The notes: generated from the letters alone by a model not told the origin. A stretch of DNA of 64,000 nt from Cellvibrio sp. PSBB006 (GCF_002162135.1 NZ_CP021382.1:1922001-1986000); one strand, 5' to 3'; shown: positions 18,800 to 28,038, counted from the stretch's first letter. Program-made: numbers and translations.

Positions 18800-18905
18800 C
18801 AGGGCGGTGGTGCAAGCGTTTCTGAAACCCTCACGTCATGGACGACGTGAGGGAGCTACAGGGATGTATTCATGCGTTTTCAGAAACGCTTGCACCATCG
18901 ACCGT
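18800..18905 (+). repeat. Palindromic element B
   Basis: Inverted arms, perfect over 20 bp (18808-18827 with 18878-18897) and imperfect to about 28 bp, flank a core. The core has a perfect 10-bp hairpin (CCCTCACGTC, six-base loop, GACGTGAGGG) followed by GAGCTACAGGGATG and TATTCATGCG. The arms have no similarity to those of the other copies. A GCACA box lies 5 bp outside the left arm (18795-18799). It sits between ccoG and ccoH, inside an operon-like gene group, so it could attenuate or process that transcript. Confidence 0.88.
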
Positions 18906-18920
18906 CCCGCTAACAATAGA

Positions 18921-20342
18921 CTAATACCCACGCGGCTGCGGGCCAATAAAACTGGTGGTGTGTTCCGCCGTTAATTTCGGATTATCCCGCGCCTGTACTT
19001 TGATGGTTACATCCGTCTGTACATCGTTTAAAGCATCACGCGGCACAGCAACTCGAACAGGGATGGTCAACAATTCACCTTCCTCGACGGGCAGAGGGCG
19101 ATAGCCTTGCAACTCGAACGGATAATCACCACTCACTTGAATATCGTACACATGGGCATGGCGATCCATGTTGTTGATTTTGATGGTGTAGACGTTCTGG
19201 ATGTCCTGCCCCGCCACGCGGTACATACGCACACCACGATCACGCAGCACTTCCAGGCCAACCGGCACGCGCGTGGCGATGGAATAGACAAACACGCTGA
19301 TCATCGCAATCAATACAACGGCGTAGCCTAACAGGCGCGGACGAAAGACTTTGGTGTGACCTTTTTCAATCGCGTCTTCGGTGGTAAAGCTGATCAGGCC
19401 GCGCTCGTAACCCATCTTGTCCATCACGGTGTTACACGCGTCCACGCATAAACCGCAATCGATACATTCCGGTTGCAAGCCATCGCGGATATCAATGTCC
19501 ACCGGACATACTTGCACGCACCAGGAGCAATCGATGCAATCGCCCAGGCCTTTGGCTTTGTAATCTTCGTCGAGTTTGCGCGGGCCGCGCTGCTCGCCGC
19601 GCACGTAGTTATAAAACACCGTCAGCGTATCCTTGTCGTACATAACCGACTGGAAACGCGCGTAAGGACACATGTATTTACACACTTGTTCGCGCAGGAA
19701 ACCGGCGTTCATGTAGGTGGCGCCGGTGAAGAAAAATACCCAGAATGCCGGCGCGAGATCCGATCGGAAGGTGACGAGATCGTAGATTAATGTGCGTATC
19801 GGGACAAAATAACCAACAAAGGTCAGCGAGGTAATTAACGCAATAACAATCCACAAGGTTTGTGTTGCACCCTTGCGCCAAAGTTTTTCAAAATTCCATG
19901 GCTGTGCATCGAGTTTGATACGTTTGTTGCGGTCGCCTTGAAAGACGTGTTCGGCCCAGATAAACATCTGCGTCCACACGGTTTGCGGACAAGTAAACCC
20001 GCACCATACACGCCCCACCAACACGGTAACCGTGAACAGCATAAACGCGGCAATAATCAGCAGCCACGCCAGGTACATGCCGTCGTGGGGCCAGAATGTC
20101 ATCCAGAGAATATGAAATTTACGTTCGGGCAAATCGAACAACATCGCCGGACGCCCGTCGATCATCAGCCAGGGCATGAGGACAAAACCCGCCAACAAGG
20201 GCAAGCCTGTGTAGCGGCGCAGTTTTTGATAAAAACCGGTGATGCGGCGGGTATAAACTTTTTCGTCGGCTTCGTAGAGATTGACGTAACGAATGACGTT
20301 ATCGGAATGATCTTTACCAGAGCTATCGGGCTTAACGCTCAA
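18921..20342 (-). CDS. ccoG: cbb3 oxidase accessory ferredoxin CcoG (FixG/RdxA)
   Basis: 473 residues. This membrane-bound iron-sulfur protein reduces Cu(II) during cbb3 biogenesis. About five membrane helices surround CGFTCPQTVWTQ, then a 2x[4Fe-4S] ferredoxin domain (CIDCSWCVQVCPVDIDI and CIDCGLCVDACNTVM), and a C-terminal immunoglobulin-like periplasmic domain. No ATG fits the family N terminus; the TTG at 20340-20342 with GAGGT upstream is the likely start. It follows ccoP on the same strand after about 130 bp. Confidence 0.93.
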   Translation of the reverse strand: MSVKPDSSGKDHSDNVIRYVNLYEADEKVYTRRITGFYQKLRRYTGLPLLAGFVLMPWLMIDGRPAMLFDLPERKFHILWMTFWPHDGMYLAWLLIIAAFMLFTVTVLVGRVWCGFTCPQTVWTQMFIWAEHVFQGDRNKRIKLDAQPWNFEKLWRKGATQTLWIVIALITSLTFVGYFVPIRTLIYDLVTFRSDLAPAFWVFFFTGATYMNAGFLREQVCKYMCPYARFQSVMYDKDTLTVFYNYVRGEQRGPRKLDEDYKAKGLGDCIDCSWCVQVCPVDIDIRDGLQPECIDCGLCVDACNTVMDKMGYERGLISFTTEDAIEKGHTKVFRPRLLGYAVVLIAMISVFVYSIATRVPVGLEVLRDRGVRMYRVAGQDIQNVYTIKINNMDRHAHVYDIQVSGDYPFELQGYRPLPVEEGELLTIPVRVAVPRDALNDVQTDVTIKVQARDNPKLTAEHTTSFIGPQPRGY

Positions 20343-20476
20343 GGAAGTTACCTCGTCAGGGAATTGGAAGAGGACCAGGTAAAACCTGATACCTCCTCCG
20401 ATTCAGGGATCACATTAAAGAAACCGCTCGTCGCCAAACAGCAACTCTTTTTCTTCTTTTCCCGATTCCCTTTTTT

Positions 20477-21376
20477 CTACTTTTGCTCCAGCGATAAGCT
20501 GTATACATAGGCTGCCAGCAAGTGGATGCGATCCGCTTTAAGCAGCTCCTGTTGCGCGGGCATTACACCGTTGCGACCGTTGCGCAGGGTGGCGCGGATG
20601 TCCTGGGGCTCACCGCCGTACAACCAGATGTCGTCCGTCAGGTTGGGCGCACCCAGCGCCTGGTTACCTTTACCATCGACACCGTGGCAGGCTACGCAAT
20701 TCTGGTTAAAGAGTTTTGCACCCAGTTCGGCTTTCGCTGCGTCATGTTCCTGGCCGCTCATTTGCAACACGTATTCAGACACATTCACCACCCCGGTTTC
20801 ACCCATCAAGGCACCCCAGGCAGGCATGGCGCCCTTGCGACCAAGGGTAATGGTTTCCTTGATCTTGTCCGGTGTGCCGCCGTACAACCAATCGTGGTCA
20901 GTCAGGTTGGGAAAGCCGTAATTACCACCGCCATCCGCGCCGTGGCACACTGCGCAATTGTTGGAAAACAGGCGCAGGCCCATCTTCATGGCGTCGGGAT
21001 TTTGGGCCAACTCCTCGATAGGTGTATTGGCGTAGGTGCCAAAAGTATCGGCGTAACGTGCATCGGCCTGCTGTTGATGGCCGCGCAGTTCTTTTACCGA
21101 GGTCCAGCCGAACAAGCCCGGCCAGGAACCCAGACCGGGGTATACCAGCAGGTAAACGCCGGCATAGACAAAGGTCACGATAAACATGATGAACCACCAA
21201 CGCGGCAGCGGATTGTCATACTCCTCAATGCCGTCGTAGACGTGACCGGTAGTTTTGTTTTCTTCTTCGTCCTGATCGCTTACCGCTACCTTGCGGTTGG
21301 CCAAGAGTACCCACAACACCAACGCCAGGTTGGTGAGGGTCAAGCCAATAATCCAAAGGTTCCAGAATGTACCCAT
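20477..21376 (-). CDS. ccoP: cbb3 cytochrome c oxidase subunit III (dihaem)
   Basis: 299 residues: two N-terminal membrane segments (around IIGLTLTNLALVLWVLL and WFIMFIVTFVYAGVYLL) followed by two cytochrome c domains with haem motifs CAVCHG and CVACHG. Electrons pass from cytochrome c through CcoP and CcoO to CcoN. I use the ATG at 21374-21376 with GGCGGA upstream; it lies 2 bp after the ccoQ stop. Last structural gene of the ccoNOQP operon. Confidence 0.96.
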   Translation of the reverse strand: MGTFWNLWIIGLTLTNLALVLWVLLANRKVAVSDQDEEENKTTGHVYDGIEEYDNPLPRWWFIMFIVTFVYAGVYLLVYPGLGSWPGLFGWTSVKELRGHQQQADARYADTFGTYANTPIEELAQNPDAMKMGLRLFSNNCAVCHGADGGGNYGFPNLTDHDWLYGGTPDKIKETITLGRKGAMPAWGALMGETGVVNVSEYVLQMSGQEHDAAKAELGAKLFNQNCVACHGVDGKGNQALGAPNLTDDIWLYGGEPQDIRATLRNGRNGVMPAQQELLKADRIHLLAAYVYSLSLEQK

Positions 21377-21378
21377 AA

Positions 21379-21582
21379 TCAATTCCGCCTGTCTGAATCA
21401 TCACCGGGATGATCGTTCTGCTCGTGTGCTTTGCCCGCCGCGTCATCATCAGCAAAGGGCAGTTTGGCATCTTCTTCAAAGCGCTTTTTGCGCTTGGGGG
21501 CAAAGGCCCACCAGCACACGCCGAAGAAGGCGATCATCACCAATACTGTAGAAATTGCGCCGAGAGTGCCTGCGTCCATCAT
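21379..21582 (-). CDS. ccoQ: cbb3 oxidase subunit CcoQ (FixQ)
   Basis: 67-residue single-helix protein (MIAFFGVCWWAFAPKRKKRF) with the FixQ-type basic stretch after the helix and an acidic tail. It stabilises the cbb3 complex. The ATG at 21580-21582 overlaps the ccoO stop codon in a TGATG arrangement, so translation is coupled. A TTG one codon earlier is less likely. Confidence 0.93.
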   Translation of the reverse strand: MMDAGTLGAISTVLVMIAFFGVCWWAFAPKRKKRFEEDAKLPFADDDAAGKAHEQNDHPGDDSDRRN

Positions 21583-22193
21583 CAACGCTTCTCTTTCAGG
21601 AGCGTGCCCAATTGCTGCAAGTAGGCCACCAGGGCATCCATCTCGGATACACCTTTTACGGCCGCTTCAGCGCCAGCGATGTCTTCCTCGGTGTAAGGGA
21701 CACCCACGCGGCTCAGCGCACGCATCTTGGCAGCGGTGTGCTTGCCATCCAGGATATTGTCGTACAGCCAGGGGAAGGCCGGCATATTGGATTCCGGCAC
21801 CACGATGCGCGGGTTGAACAGGTGCACCTTGTGCCAGTCGTCAGAATAACGACCACCCACACGCGCCAGATCCGGACCGGTGCGCTTGGAGCCCCATAGG
21901 AACGGATGCTCATAAACCGACTCACCCGCTACCGAGTAATGGCCGTAACGTTCAACTTCTGCGCGCAAGGGGCGAACCATCTGCGTGTGGCACACATGGC
22001 AACCTTCGCGGATATAGATATCACGGCCTTCCAGTACCAACGCTGGTAATGGCTTCAAACCTTCCACGGGCGTGGTGGTTTCTTTCAGGAAGAATTGCGG
22101 CACGATCTGCGTCAGGCCGCCGAAGCTGATGGCCACAATGACCAGCACAGTCATCAAGCCAATATTTTTTTCTACTATGTCATGACCTTTCAT
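21582..22193 (-). CDS. ccoO: cbb3 cytochrome c oxidase subunit II (monohaem)
   Basis: 203 residues with one N-terminal membrane anchor ([20 protein letters not shown]) and a periplasmic cytochrome c domain. The domain has the haem motif CHVCH (in [14 protein letters not shown]) and axial Met in ESNMPAFP. It starts 11 bp after ccoN with GGGGATATTTG as the ribosome site and is coupled to ccoQ. Confidence 0.97.
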   Translation of the reverse strand: MKGHDIVEKNIGLMTVLVIVAISFGGLTQIVPQFFLKETTTPVEGLKPLPALVLEGRDIYIREGCHVCHTQMVRPLRAEVERYGHYSVAGESVYEHPFLWGSKRTGPDLARVGGRYSDDWHKVHLFNPRIVVPESNMPAFPWLYDNILDGKHTAAKMRALSRVGVPYTEEDIAGAEAAVKGVSEMDALVAYLQQLGTLLKEKR

Positions 22194-22204
22194 CAAATAT
22201 CCCC

Positions 22205-23653
22205 TTACGCCGCCTGAGTTGCCGGATCAGCCGGGACCACTTCGGGTTCCGGTGTCCTGGCTGTGCGGTACGCGTTGTAGGCCATCAGGAACATACCCGC
22301 CAGGAACACGGCGCCGCCGAGGAAGCGCACAAAGTAACCGGGGTAGCTGGCTTGTACGGCTTCAACAAAGCTGTAGGTCAAGGTGCCGTCGGCGTTGAAC
22401 GCGCGCCACATCAACCCTTGCATGATGCCGTTCACCCACATGGACGCGATGTACAACACCGTGCCGATAGTCGCCAGCCAGAAGTGGACATTGATCAGGC
22501 GCACACTGAACATCTCCTTGCGGCCAAACAGGATCGGCAGCAGGTGGTAAATCGAGCCGATAGAAATCATCGCCACCCAGCCCAAAGCACCAGAGTGAAC
22601 GTGGCCGATGGTCCAGTCGGTATTGTGCGACAGCGCATTAACTGTCTTGATGGACATCATCGGGCCTTCAAAGGTAGACATACCGTAGAAGGACAAAGAC
22701 ACCACCAGGAAGCGCAAGGTCGGATCGGTACGCAGCTTATGCCAGGCACCGGACAGGGTCATGATGCCGTTGATCATGCCGCCCCAGCTGGGTGCCAGCA
22801 GGATCAGGGACATCACCATACCCAGGCTTTGCGCCCAATCCGGTAATGCCGAGTAATGCAAATGGTGGGCACCGGCCCAGATATAAATAGAGATCAACGC
22901 CCAGAAGTGAACGATGGACAACTGATAGGAATAAACCGGACGGCCCGCTTGCTTGGGCACGAAGTAATACATCATGCCGAGGAAGCCGGCAGTCAGGAAG
23001 AAACCGACCGCGTTGTGGCCATACCACCACTGCACCATGGCATCAGCCGCGCCCGCATAGGCGGAGTAGGACTTCATGAAATAAGCCGGCGTAAAGGCAC
23101 TGTTGACGATGTGTAGCACAGCAACGGTAAGGATAAATCCACCGTAAAACCAGTTGGCCACGTAGATGTGATCAGTCTTACGCTTGACGATCGTGCCGAA
23201 GAACACGATCGCGTAACTCACCCACACAATCGCAATTAAAATGTCGATCGGCCATTCCAGCTCGGCGTATTCCTTGGAAGTGGTGTAACCCAGCGGCAAG
23301 GTAATCACCGCGAGCACAATCACCAATTGCCAACCCCAGAAGGTAAACGGCACCAGCCAGCCACCGAACAGGCGGGTCTGGCAGGTCCGTTGGACCACGT
23401 AATAGGAAGTCGCAAATAACGCACAACCGCCGAAGGCGAAGATCACCGCATTGGTGTGCAGCGGACGCAGCCGGCCAAAGTGGGTGTAGGGTTGAAAGAT
23501 GTCGTTTAATTCCGGCCAAAACAGCTGGGCCGCAATCAGCACACCAACACCCATACCGACGACACCCCAAACGATGGTCATAATGGCGAATTGGCGCACG
23601 ACATTGTAATCATAGACCGGATGGTCAGTGGCTACTGCCGTATTACTACTCAT
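22205..23653 (-). CDS. ccoN: cbb3 cytochrome c oxidase catalytic subunit I
   Basis: 482 residues, full length, about twelve membrane helices. Haem b, haem b3 and CuB histidines are in [27 protein letters not shown] and [22 protein letters not shown] is also present. This is the high-affinity terminal oxidase used at low oxygen. First gene of the ccoNOQP operon. A perfect ANR/FNR box and a suitable -10 lie upstream (see that entry), so low-oxygen induction is expected. Confidence 0.97.
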   Translation of the reverse strand: MSSNTAVATDHPVYDYNVVRQFAIMTIVWGVVGMGVGVLIAAQLFWPELNDIFQPYTHFGRLRPLHTNAVIFAFGGCALFATSYYVVQRTCQTRLFGGWLVPFTFWGWQLVIVLAVITLPLGYTTSKEYAELEWPIDILIAIVWVSYAIVFFGTIVKRKTDHIYVANWFYGGFILTVAVLHIVNSAFTPAYFMKSYSAYAGAADAMVQWWYGHNAVGFFLTAGFLGMMYYFVPKQAGRPVYSYQLSIVHFWALISIYIWAGAHHLHYSALPDWAQSLGMVMSLILLAPSWGGMINGIMTLSGAWHKLRTDPTLRFLVVSLSFYGMSTFEGPMMSIKTVNALSHNTDWTIGHVHSGALGWVAMISIGSIYHLLPILFGRKEMFSVRLINVHFWLATIGTVLYIASMWVNGIMQGLMWRAFNADGTLTYSFVEAVQASYPGYFVRFLGGAVFLAGMFLMAYNAYRTARTPEPEVVPADPATQAA

Positions 23654-23741
23654 AGGACATTCCCGATGCGATAAAGAAAAGGGTTACGTTCAAGAAAAGA
23701 AGATGTATCAACCGCACAAGGTTTCCCCCTTCCGGGGTGCC

Positions 23742-23783
23742 ATTGTGCGTAAAAGAGAGGTTATCGATATTGATCCTGATCAA
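23742..23783 (-). promoter_or_regulatory. ANR/FNR box and promoter of ccoNOQP
   Basis: TTGATCCTGATCAA at 23770-23783 matches the FNR/ANR consensus (TTGAT, four bases, ATCAA) in every fixed position. If it is centred at -41.5, the start of transcription falls near 23735. The -10 position then reads CACAAT at 23742-23747, and the leader before ccoN is about 80 nt. This is a class II FNR-type activation site for cbb3 oxidase, as known in Pseudomonas. Confidence 0.85.
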
Positions 23784-23905
23784 GTTGAATCCCCGGGATA
23801 ACACTCCGTTAATAACTGATCCGTCACTGATGGCGCGACAGCGGATAAAGCTGGAACTTTAGCGCGTGCAGGGCGACATCAAACTGCCCAAAATATATAC
23901 AGTGT

Positions 23906-23932
23906 AGAGCAGCATTTAAAAAATGCTGCTCT
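23906..23932 (-). terminator. Hairpin terminator after argG
   Basis: Perfect 12-bp stem (AGAGCAGCATTT with its complement) and a three-base loop, 24 bp after the argG stop. The run after it on the minus strand is AT-rich rather than a clean T tract. Confidence 0.6.
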
Positions 23933-23955
23933 TACCGCGTGGTAAACCCAAAGAA

Positions 23956-25173
23956 TTAACGCAGTGTGCGACCTTTGTTAGCCGCAATGCGCATACGCAG
24001 TGCATTCAGCTTGATAAAGCCTTCTGCATCTTTTTGATTGTAAGCACCGGCATCGTCCTCGAAGGTTGCAACCTTCTCATCGAACAGGCTGTCCGCCGAG
24101 CGGCGACCAACCACATGCACAGCACCTTTATAAAGTTTTACGCGAACGTCACCGTTAACAAATTGTTGTGACTCGTCGATAGCGGTTTGCAACATCTTGC
24201 GTTCCGGGCTCCACCAGTAACCGTTATAGATCATCTCGGCGTAGCGCGGCATCAGGCTGTCTTTCAAATGCGCCACTTCACGATCCAGCGTGATGGATTC
24301 AATGGCACGGTGCGCACGCAACAAAATAGTACCGCCGGGGGTTTCATAACAACCGCGGGACTTCATACCCACGTAACGGTTTTCCACGATGTCCAGACGA
24401 CCCACACCGTTTTCACCACCCAGCTTGTTCAGGGTTGCCAGCACGGTCGCAGGCGACATAGCTTCGCCATTGATGGCGACAACATCCCCTTTTTCGTACG
24501 TAAGATCGATGTAAGTGGCCTTGTCTGGCGCAGCTTCCGGAGACACACTCCAGCGCCACATATCTTCTTCAGCTTCAGTCCACGGATTTTCCAGAACGCC
24601 GCCCTCATAAGAGATGTGCAGCAGGTTGGCATCCATGGAATAGGGAGATTTCTTTTTCTTGTTGAAATCCACCGGAATATTGTTCTTGGCGCAGTAAGCC
24701 ATCAGTGTTTCGCGGGAAGTCAGATCCCACTCACGCCAGGGCGCGATCACTTTGATACCCGGCTTAAGTGCATAGGCGCCCAGCTCAAAACGCACCTGGT
24801 CGTTACCTTTACCGGTAGCGCCGTGGGAGATGGCATCGGCCCCCACTTCATTGGCAATTTCGATCAAGCGTTTGGCAATCAGCGGACGGGCAATGGACGT
24901 ACCCAACAGGTACTCACCTTCATAGATGGTATTGGCGCGAAACATGGGGAACACGAAATCGCGCACGAATTCTTCACGCAGGTCATCAATATAGATTTGC
25001 TTGACACCCAACGCCTGGGCTTTGGCGCGGGCCGGTTCTACTTCTTCACCCTGACCGATATCGGCGGTAAAGGTCACCACTTCGCAGTTGTAGTTTTCTT
25101 GCAGCCATTTAACGATTACTGACGTATCAAGGCCGCCGGAGTAGGCCAGAACCACTTTCTTGATGGATGACAT
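23956..25173 (-). CDS. argG: Argininosuccinate synthase
   Basis: 405 residues, full length. The enzyme joins citrulline and aspartate using ATP in arginine biosynthesis. The N-terminal PP-loop is [15 protein letters not shown]; other family motifs are [16 protein letters not shown], the [12 protein letters not shown] segment and [13 protein letters not shown]. Monocistronic by position, with its own terminator hairpin before the cco promoter. Confidence 0.98.
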   Translation of the reverse strand: MSSIKKVVLAYSGGLDTSVIVKWLQENYNCEVVTFTADIGQGEEVEPARAKAQALGVKQIYIDDLREEFVRDFVFPMFRANTIYEGEYLLGTSIARPLIAKRLIEIANEVGADAISHGATGKGNDQVRFELGAYALKPGIKVIAPWREWDLTSRETLMAYCAKNNIPVDFNKKKKSPYSMDANLLHISYEGGVLENPWTEAEEDMWRWSVSPEAAPDKATYIDLTYEKGDVVAINGEAMSPATVLATLNKLGGENGVGRLDIVENRYVGMKSRGCYETPGGTILLRAHRAIESITLDREVAHLKDSLMPRYAEMIYNGYWWSPERKMLQTAIDESQQFVNGDVRVKLYKGAVHVVGRRSADSLFDEKVATFEDDAGAYNQKDAEGFIKLNALRMRIAANKGRTLR

Positions 25174-25343
25174 AGGAAGCTCCCGCGAGACGAACTATTG
25201 GAGAATGAGGACCTGCACGGCGCGAAAACCAGCACCGAATCAGCGCGCGGGATTGTACTCGTAAAAAGTGCAAATTCCCACCGCCCTGTAACGGGTTTAC
25301 CCATTTTTTGTGTGGATATGTTTCATTTGGCAACGATTCTCAA

Positions 25344-25359
25344 GTAAACGGCCGTTTAC
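25344..25359. promoter_or_regulatory. Perfect 16-bp palindrome upstream of the glutathione peroxidase gene
   Basis: GTAAACGGCCGTTTAC is a perfect palindrome 55 bp before the gpx start, in the 240-bp divergent region shared with argG. The central CG and size look like an operator of a dimeric helix-turn-helix regulator (LacI-type operators have this form), but the regulator is not identifiable. Confidence 0.45.
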
Positions 25360-25413
25360 CCACCGAGCATCCGGGCGCACACTAGCCACCACTTCATTAA
25401 AGGAGAACTCACC

Positions 25414-25896
25414 ATGAGCAACGAACTCTTAACCATCCCCTGCACCACCAACGATGGCCGCGAAGCCCGCTTAAGCGACTACCCCGCCAAGGCCTACCTG
25501 ATTGTTAACACCGCCAGCGAGTGCGGCTTTACGCCACAGTACAAAGGGCTGGAGAATTTATGGCAAACGTATCGCGACAAGGGTTTGCAGGTACTGGGCT
25601 TTCCTTGCAACCAGTTCGGCGGCCAGGAGCCCGGCAGTGACGCGGAGATTTCACAGTTCTGCGAGATGAATTATGGGGTGACCTTTCCTTTATTCAGCAA
25701 GGTGGATGTGAATGGTGATGATGCGCACCCGCTGTTTGTTGCCTTGAAGGAGGCTGCGCCGGGTATTTTGGGCAGTAAGGCGATTAAATGGAATTTCACC
25801 AAATTTCTGGTGACGGGCGAAGGGCGGGTAGTTGAGCGTTATGCGCCTACTACGAAACCCGAAGATCTGGTAGAAGATATTGAGAAGCTGTTGTGA
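25414..25896 (+). CDS. Glutathione peroxidase family protein
   Basis: 160 residues, the BtuE/Gpx-like thiol peroxidase length. Catalytic cysteine in NTASECGFTPQYKGLE; Gln in GFPCNQFGGQEPG and Trp/Asn in KWNFTKFLV complete the tetrad. It reduces peroxides using thioredoxin or glutathione in the cytoplasm. A clear AAAGGAGA ribosome site precedes the ATG. Element C follows and separates it from the convergent next gene. Confidence 0.95.
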   Translation: MSNELLTIPCTTNDGREARLSDYPAKAYLIVNTASECGFTPQYKGLENLWQTYRDKGLQVLGFPCNQFGGQEPGSDAEISQFCEMNYGVTFPLFSKVDVNGDDAHPLFVALKEAAPGILGSKAIKWNFTKFLVTGEGRVVERYAPTTKPEDLVEDIEKLL

Positions 25897-25951
25897 TTTG
25901 AAGGAAGTTCTTTACGGCTAGAAAGCTGAAGTTGACACTCGCACACGGTGA

Positions 25952-26056
25952 GTTTGGCGTTAGGCCTTTGTTTCGAAACCTTCAAGTCAGGGATGACTTG
26001 AAGGAGCTACAGGGATGTATTCATGCGTTTTCGAAACAAAAGGCCTAATGACAAAC
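25952..26056 (+). repeat. Palindromic element C
   Basis: Arms at 25952-25978 and 26029-26056 pair over about 27 bp with a one-base indel and two mismatches. The core has a perfect 10-bp hairpin (CCTTCAAGTC, six-base loop, GACTTGAAGG), then GAGCTACAGGGATG and TATTCATGCG. GCACA lies 6 bp outside the left arm (25941-25945). Flanks just outside the arms resemble those of element D: AGTTTG near the left arm, ACAAACG with GCAC about ten bases further on the right. It lies between convergent genes. Confidence 0.88.
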
Positions 26057-26114
26057 GGATTACGGAGCACTTACACAGACCGATACACTTCATTCATTAT
26101 TTCGAAGCGCCCTA

Positions 26115-27839
26115 TCAGAGCGTCCACACCTCGACGCGGCGATTCATATTGCGACCGGATGGGGTTTCACTGCTGGCCAACGGCGCCGCATCGCCCAGCC
26201 CTTTGGTTAATAGCGGATAAACGCCGCGTGCAATCAAAGCCTGTTCCACAACGCGCGCACGCTGGAGCGACAGTTCCTGGCTGGAAACCTCGTCACCCTC
26301 GCTGTCGGAAAAGCCAAACAGCTGCACACGCTTGGGCGCGTTCTGTTCCATGTACTTCACCAGCCGATCAATATCACGCAGGGCTTTACTGTCCAGTTCA
26401 TCGCTGCCGCTTTTAAAGCGAAAATTAATGGAGAGCCGCTCAGAGTGTGTGGTCAGTTCGCGCACCAGCGGAGGGTAAAAGGTTTTATCGAAGGCTTTTC
26501 CGGTGGTGATGTTTTGCGATACCAAACCGATCTTTTCCACAATCGCCTGGGCATCTTCCTGCACGCTGAAGTTAGCGAACTCACGCGCAAAAGGGTTGGC
26601 ATTCAGTTGCGGCGTATAAAAGTATAAGCGTCGCGCCAGCGGGTAATCTTCGGTCCCTACCGTAAAGTGAGTGGGAATAATGGCAAGATGTTCATCCGAT
26701 TCCGAAATGGCTAACAGCTTCGCCTGACGCACATAAGGCAAACCGATAAATCCGATAGCACCCGGATCTTTCGCCACGTCATCCGCCAAACCGGTACTGG
26801 ACTCGTAGCGCTTGGCATCCGCTGCCAGTTTGGACTGACGCGGAGCCAGCACAAGACTTTTAAAGGTATCCCAGGTACCAGAATTTTCGTCGCGTGCATA
26901 AAGCGTGATCGGTATATCACTGCCACCCAGTTGCGACCAATTGGTGACAGCACCAGAGAAAATGGCGACCAATTGTTGCAGGGACAATGTCGCAATAGCA
27001 TTTCCCGGATGAGTAATGATCGCCAACCCATCCAGCCCGATCACATGCTCACTCCCGCCATGAGCGAGATCGCCATATTGCGCTTGTAACGCTTGCAGCT
27101 CTTCATCCTTGATTCGCCGCGATGACATGCCAATATCCGCAGCGCTGTTGCGCAAACCTTCAAACGCGGTGCTCGAACCGTGCGCATGAATTTCTACAAA
27201 TACTTTTTTACCCTCAAGCAAACCGCTAACTATTTTCTCTACCGGATTATCACCGACTTCTGTCTTAATCGCGGTAGCCCCCTTCTCCGTCAAATAAGCA
27301 GAAACCAGGCGCGGTGCCAGCTTCTCACCGACGGTATTGGAACCGTGCAGACGAAACAAAGGTTGATTCGATGCAACGACCGGCGTTGGCTGAACCGTCG
27401 TCGGTGCGGAATTTTTTTGTGCCACTGCTGATTGCGCCAACCAGTGAATACCGTCGCCACCAGGCATCACCGAACGAAACAAAAAACCCGCCAGAAACAC
27501 CACCAGCCCCACGGCTACGCTGGCCAACGGTGTTAATTTTAACCAATACTTTTTCTTTTCTTTGACTTGCAGACTCTTACCACGACCAACCCCCTCAGCA
27601 GAGACCTGGTCATCCTCCAGCTGGCGAATTTCCCACACCAGGTTAGTTAGCTCTTCATGATTTAATTTGAGCGCTTTCTCCAGCAACTCTTCGCGATAGG
27701 CCTCGTCTTTAAGCACCATATTTAGCGGAATATGCAGCTTGAATTCGCTCTCGCACAGGCGCTTTAAATTCCACAACCGATCCACCAAGGTGACATTGAA
27801 GTGCTTGGGGCCGCGCCCCTGTTTCGCCGTGGTGATCAT
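26115..27839 (-). CDS. Phosphate-binding-protein-like/OmpA chimeric membrane protein
   Basis: 574 residues. A cytoplasmic N-terminal region (about 1-98, charged, leucine-rich helices) leads to one membrane helix (about 101-121). A periplasmic PstS-like substrate-binding domain (about 165-440) follows, with FRLHGSNTVGEKLAP at its start and an SRRIKDEELQ segment. The C-terminal OmpA domain (about 455-574) carries GFSDSEGDEVSSQELSLQRA and NRRVEV for peptidoglycan contact. The start at 27837-27839 is preceded by GGGCGAGC. The PstS and OmpA domains together suggest a phosphate or wall-linked sensor or scavenger; the function is not established. It is bracketed by elements C and D. Confidence 0.8.
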   Translation of the reverse strand: MITTAKQGRGPKHFNVTLVDRLWNLKRLCESEFKLHIPLNMVLKDEAYREELLEKALKLNHEELTNLVWEIRQLEDDQVSAEGVGRGKSLQVKEKKKYWLKLTPLASVAVGLVVFLAGFLFRSVMPGGDGIHWLAQSAVAQKNSAPTTVQPTPVVASNQPLFRLHGSNTVGEKLAPRLVSAYLTEKGATAIKTEVGDNPVEKIVSGLLEGKKVFVEIHAHGSSTAFEGLRNSAADIGMSSRRIKDEELQALQAQYGDLAHGGSEHVIGLDGLAIITHPGNAIATLSLQQLVAIFSGAVTNWSQLGGSDIPITLYARDENSGTWDTFKSLVLAPRQSKLAADAKRYESSTGLADDVAKDPGAIGFIGLPYVRQAKLLAISESDEHLAIIPTHFTVGTEDYPLARRLYFYTPQLNANPFAREFANFSVQEDAQAIVEKIGLVSQNITTGKAFDKTFYPPLVRELTTHSERLSINFRFKSGSDELDSKALRDIDRLVKYMEQNAPKRVQLFGFSDSEGDEVSSQELSLQRARVVEQALIARGVYPLLTKGLGDAAPLASSETPSGRNMNRRVEVWTL

Positions 27840-27932
27840 CTGCTCGCCCCTATCCAAAAGAAAAGGGGCATTTATAGCGTGGTTTGGTGACAGGGATATT
27901 GCAGGAAAGGGACAGATATTCGCACAATACAA

Positions 27933-28038
27933 GTTTGTTGTTAGCCTGTGTATTTAGAAACCCTCAAGTCAGGGATGACTTGAGGGAGCTACAAGGATGT
28001 ATGTATGCGTTTTCTAAATACACAGGCTAACAACAAAC
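27933..28038 (+). repeat. Palindromic element D
   Basis: Perfect 28-bp inverted arms at 27933-27960 and 28011-28038 enclose the core: a 10-bp hairpin (CCCTCAAGTC, loop AGGGAT, GACTTGAGGG), then GAGCTACAAGGATG and TATGTATGCG. GCACA is at 27922-27926, exactly 6 bp before the arm, as in element C. Lies between two minus-strand genes. Confidence 0.9.

Larger units (their letters stand above)
23654..23955. other. Intergenic region argG-ccoN
   Basis: About 300 bp with no gene. It contains the ANR/FNR box and -10 of ccoN at 23742-23783 and, next to the argG stop, a perfect 12-bp hairpin at 23906-23932. Nothing else was seen. Confidence 0.7.

Noticed and set aside
25952..28038. Integron attC sites at elements C and D (GTTAGGC, GCCTAA-type ends)
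   Set aside because: The motifs face the wrong way for attC, are absent from the other three elements, and no integrase or cassette array is present.
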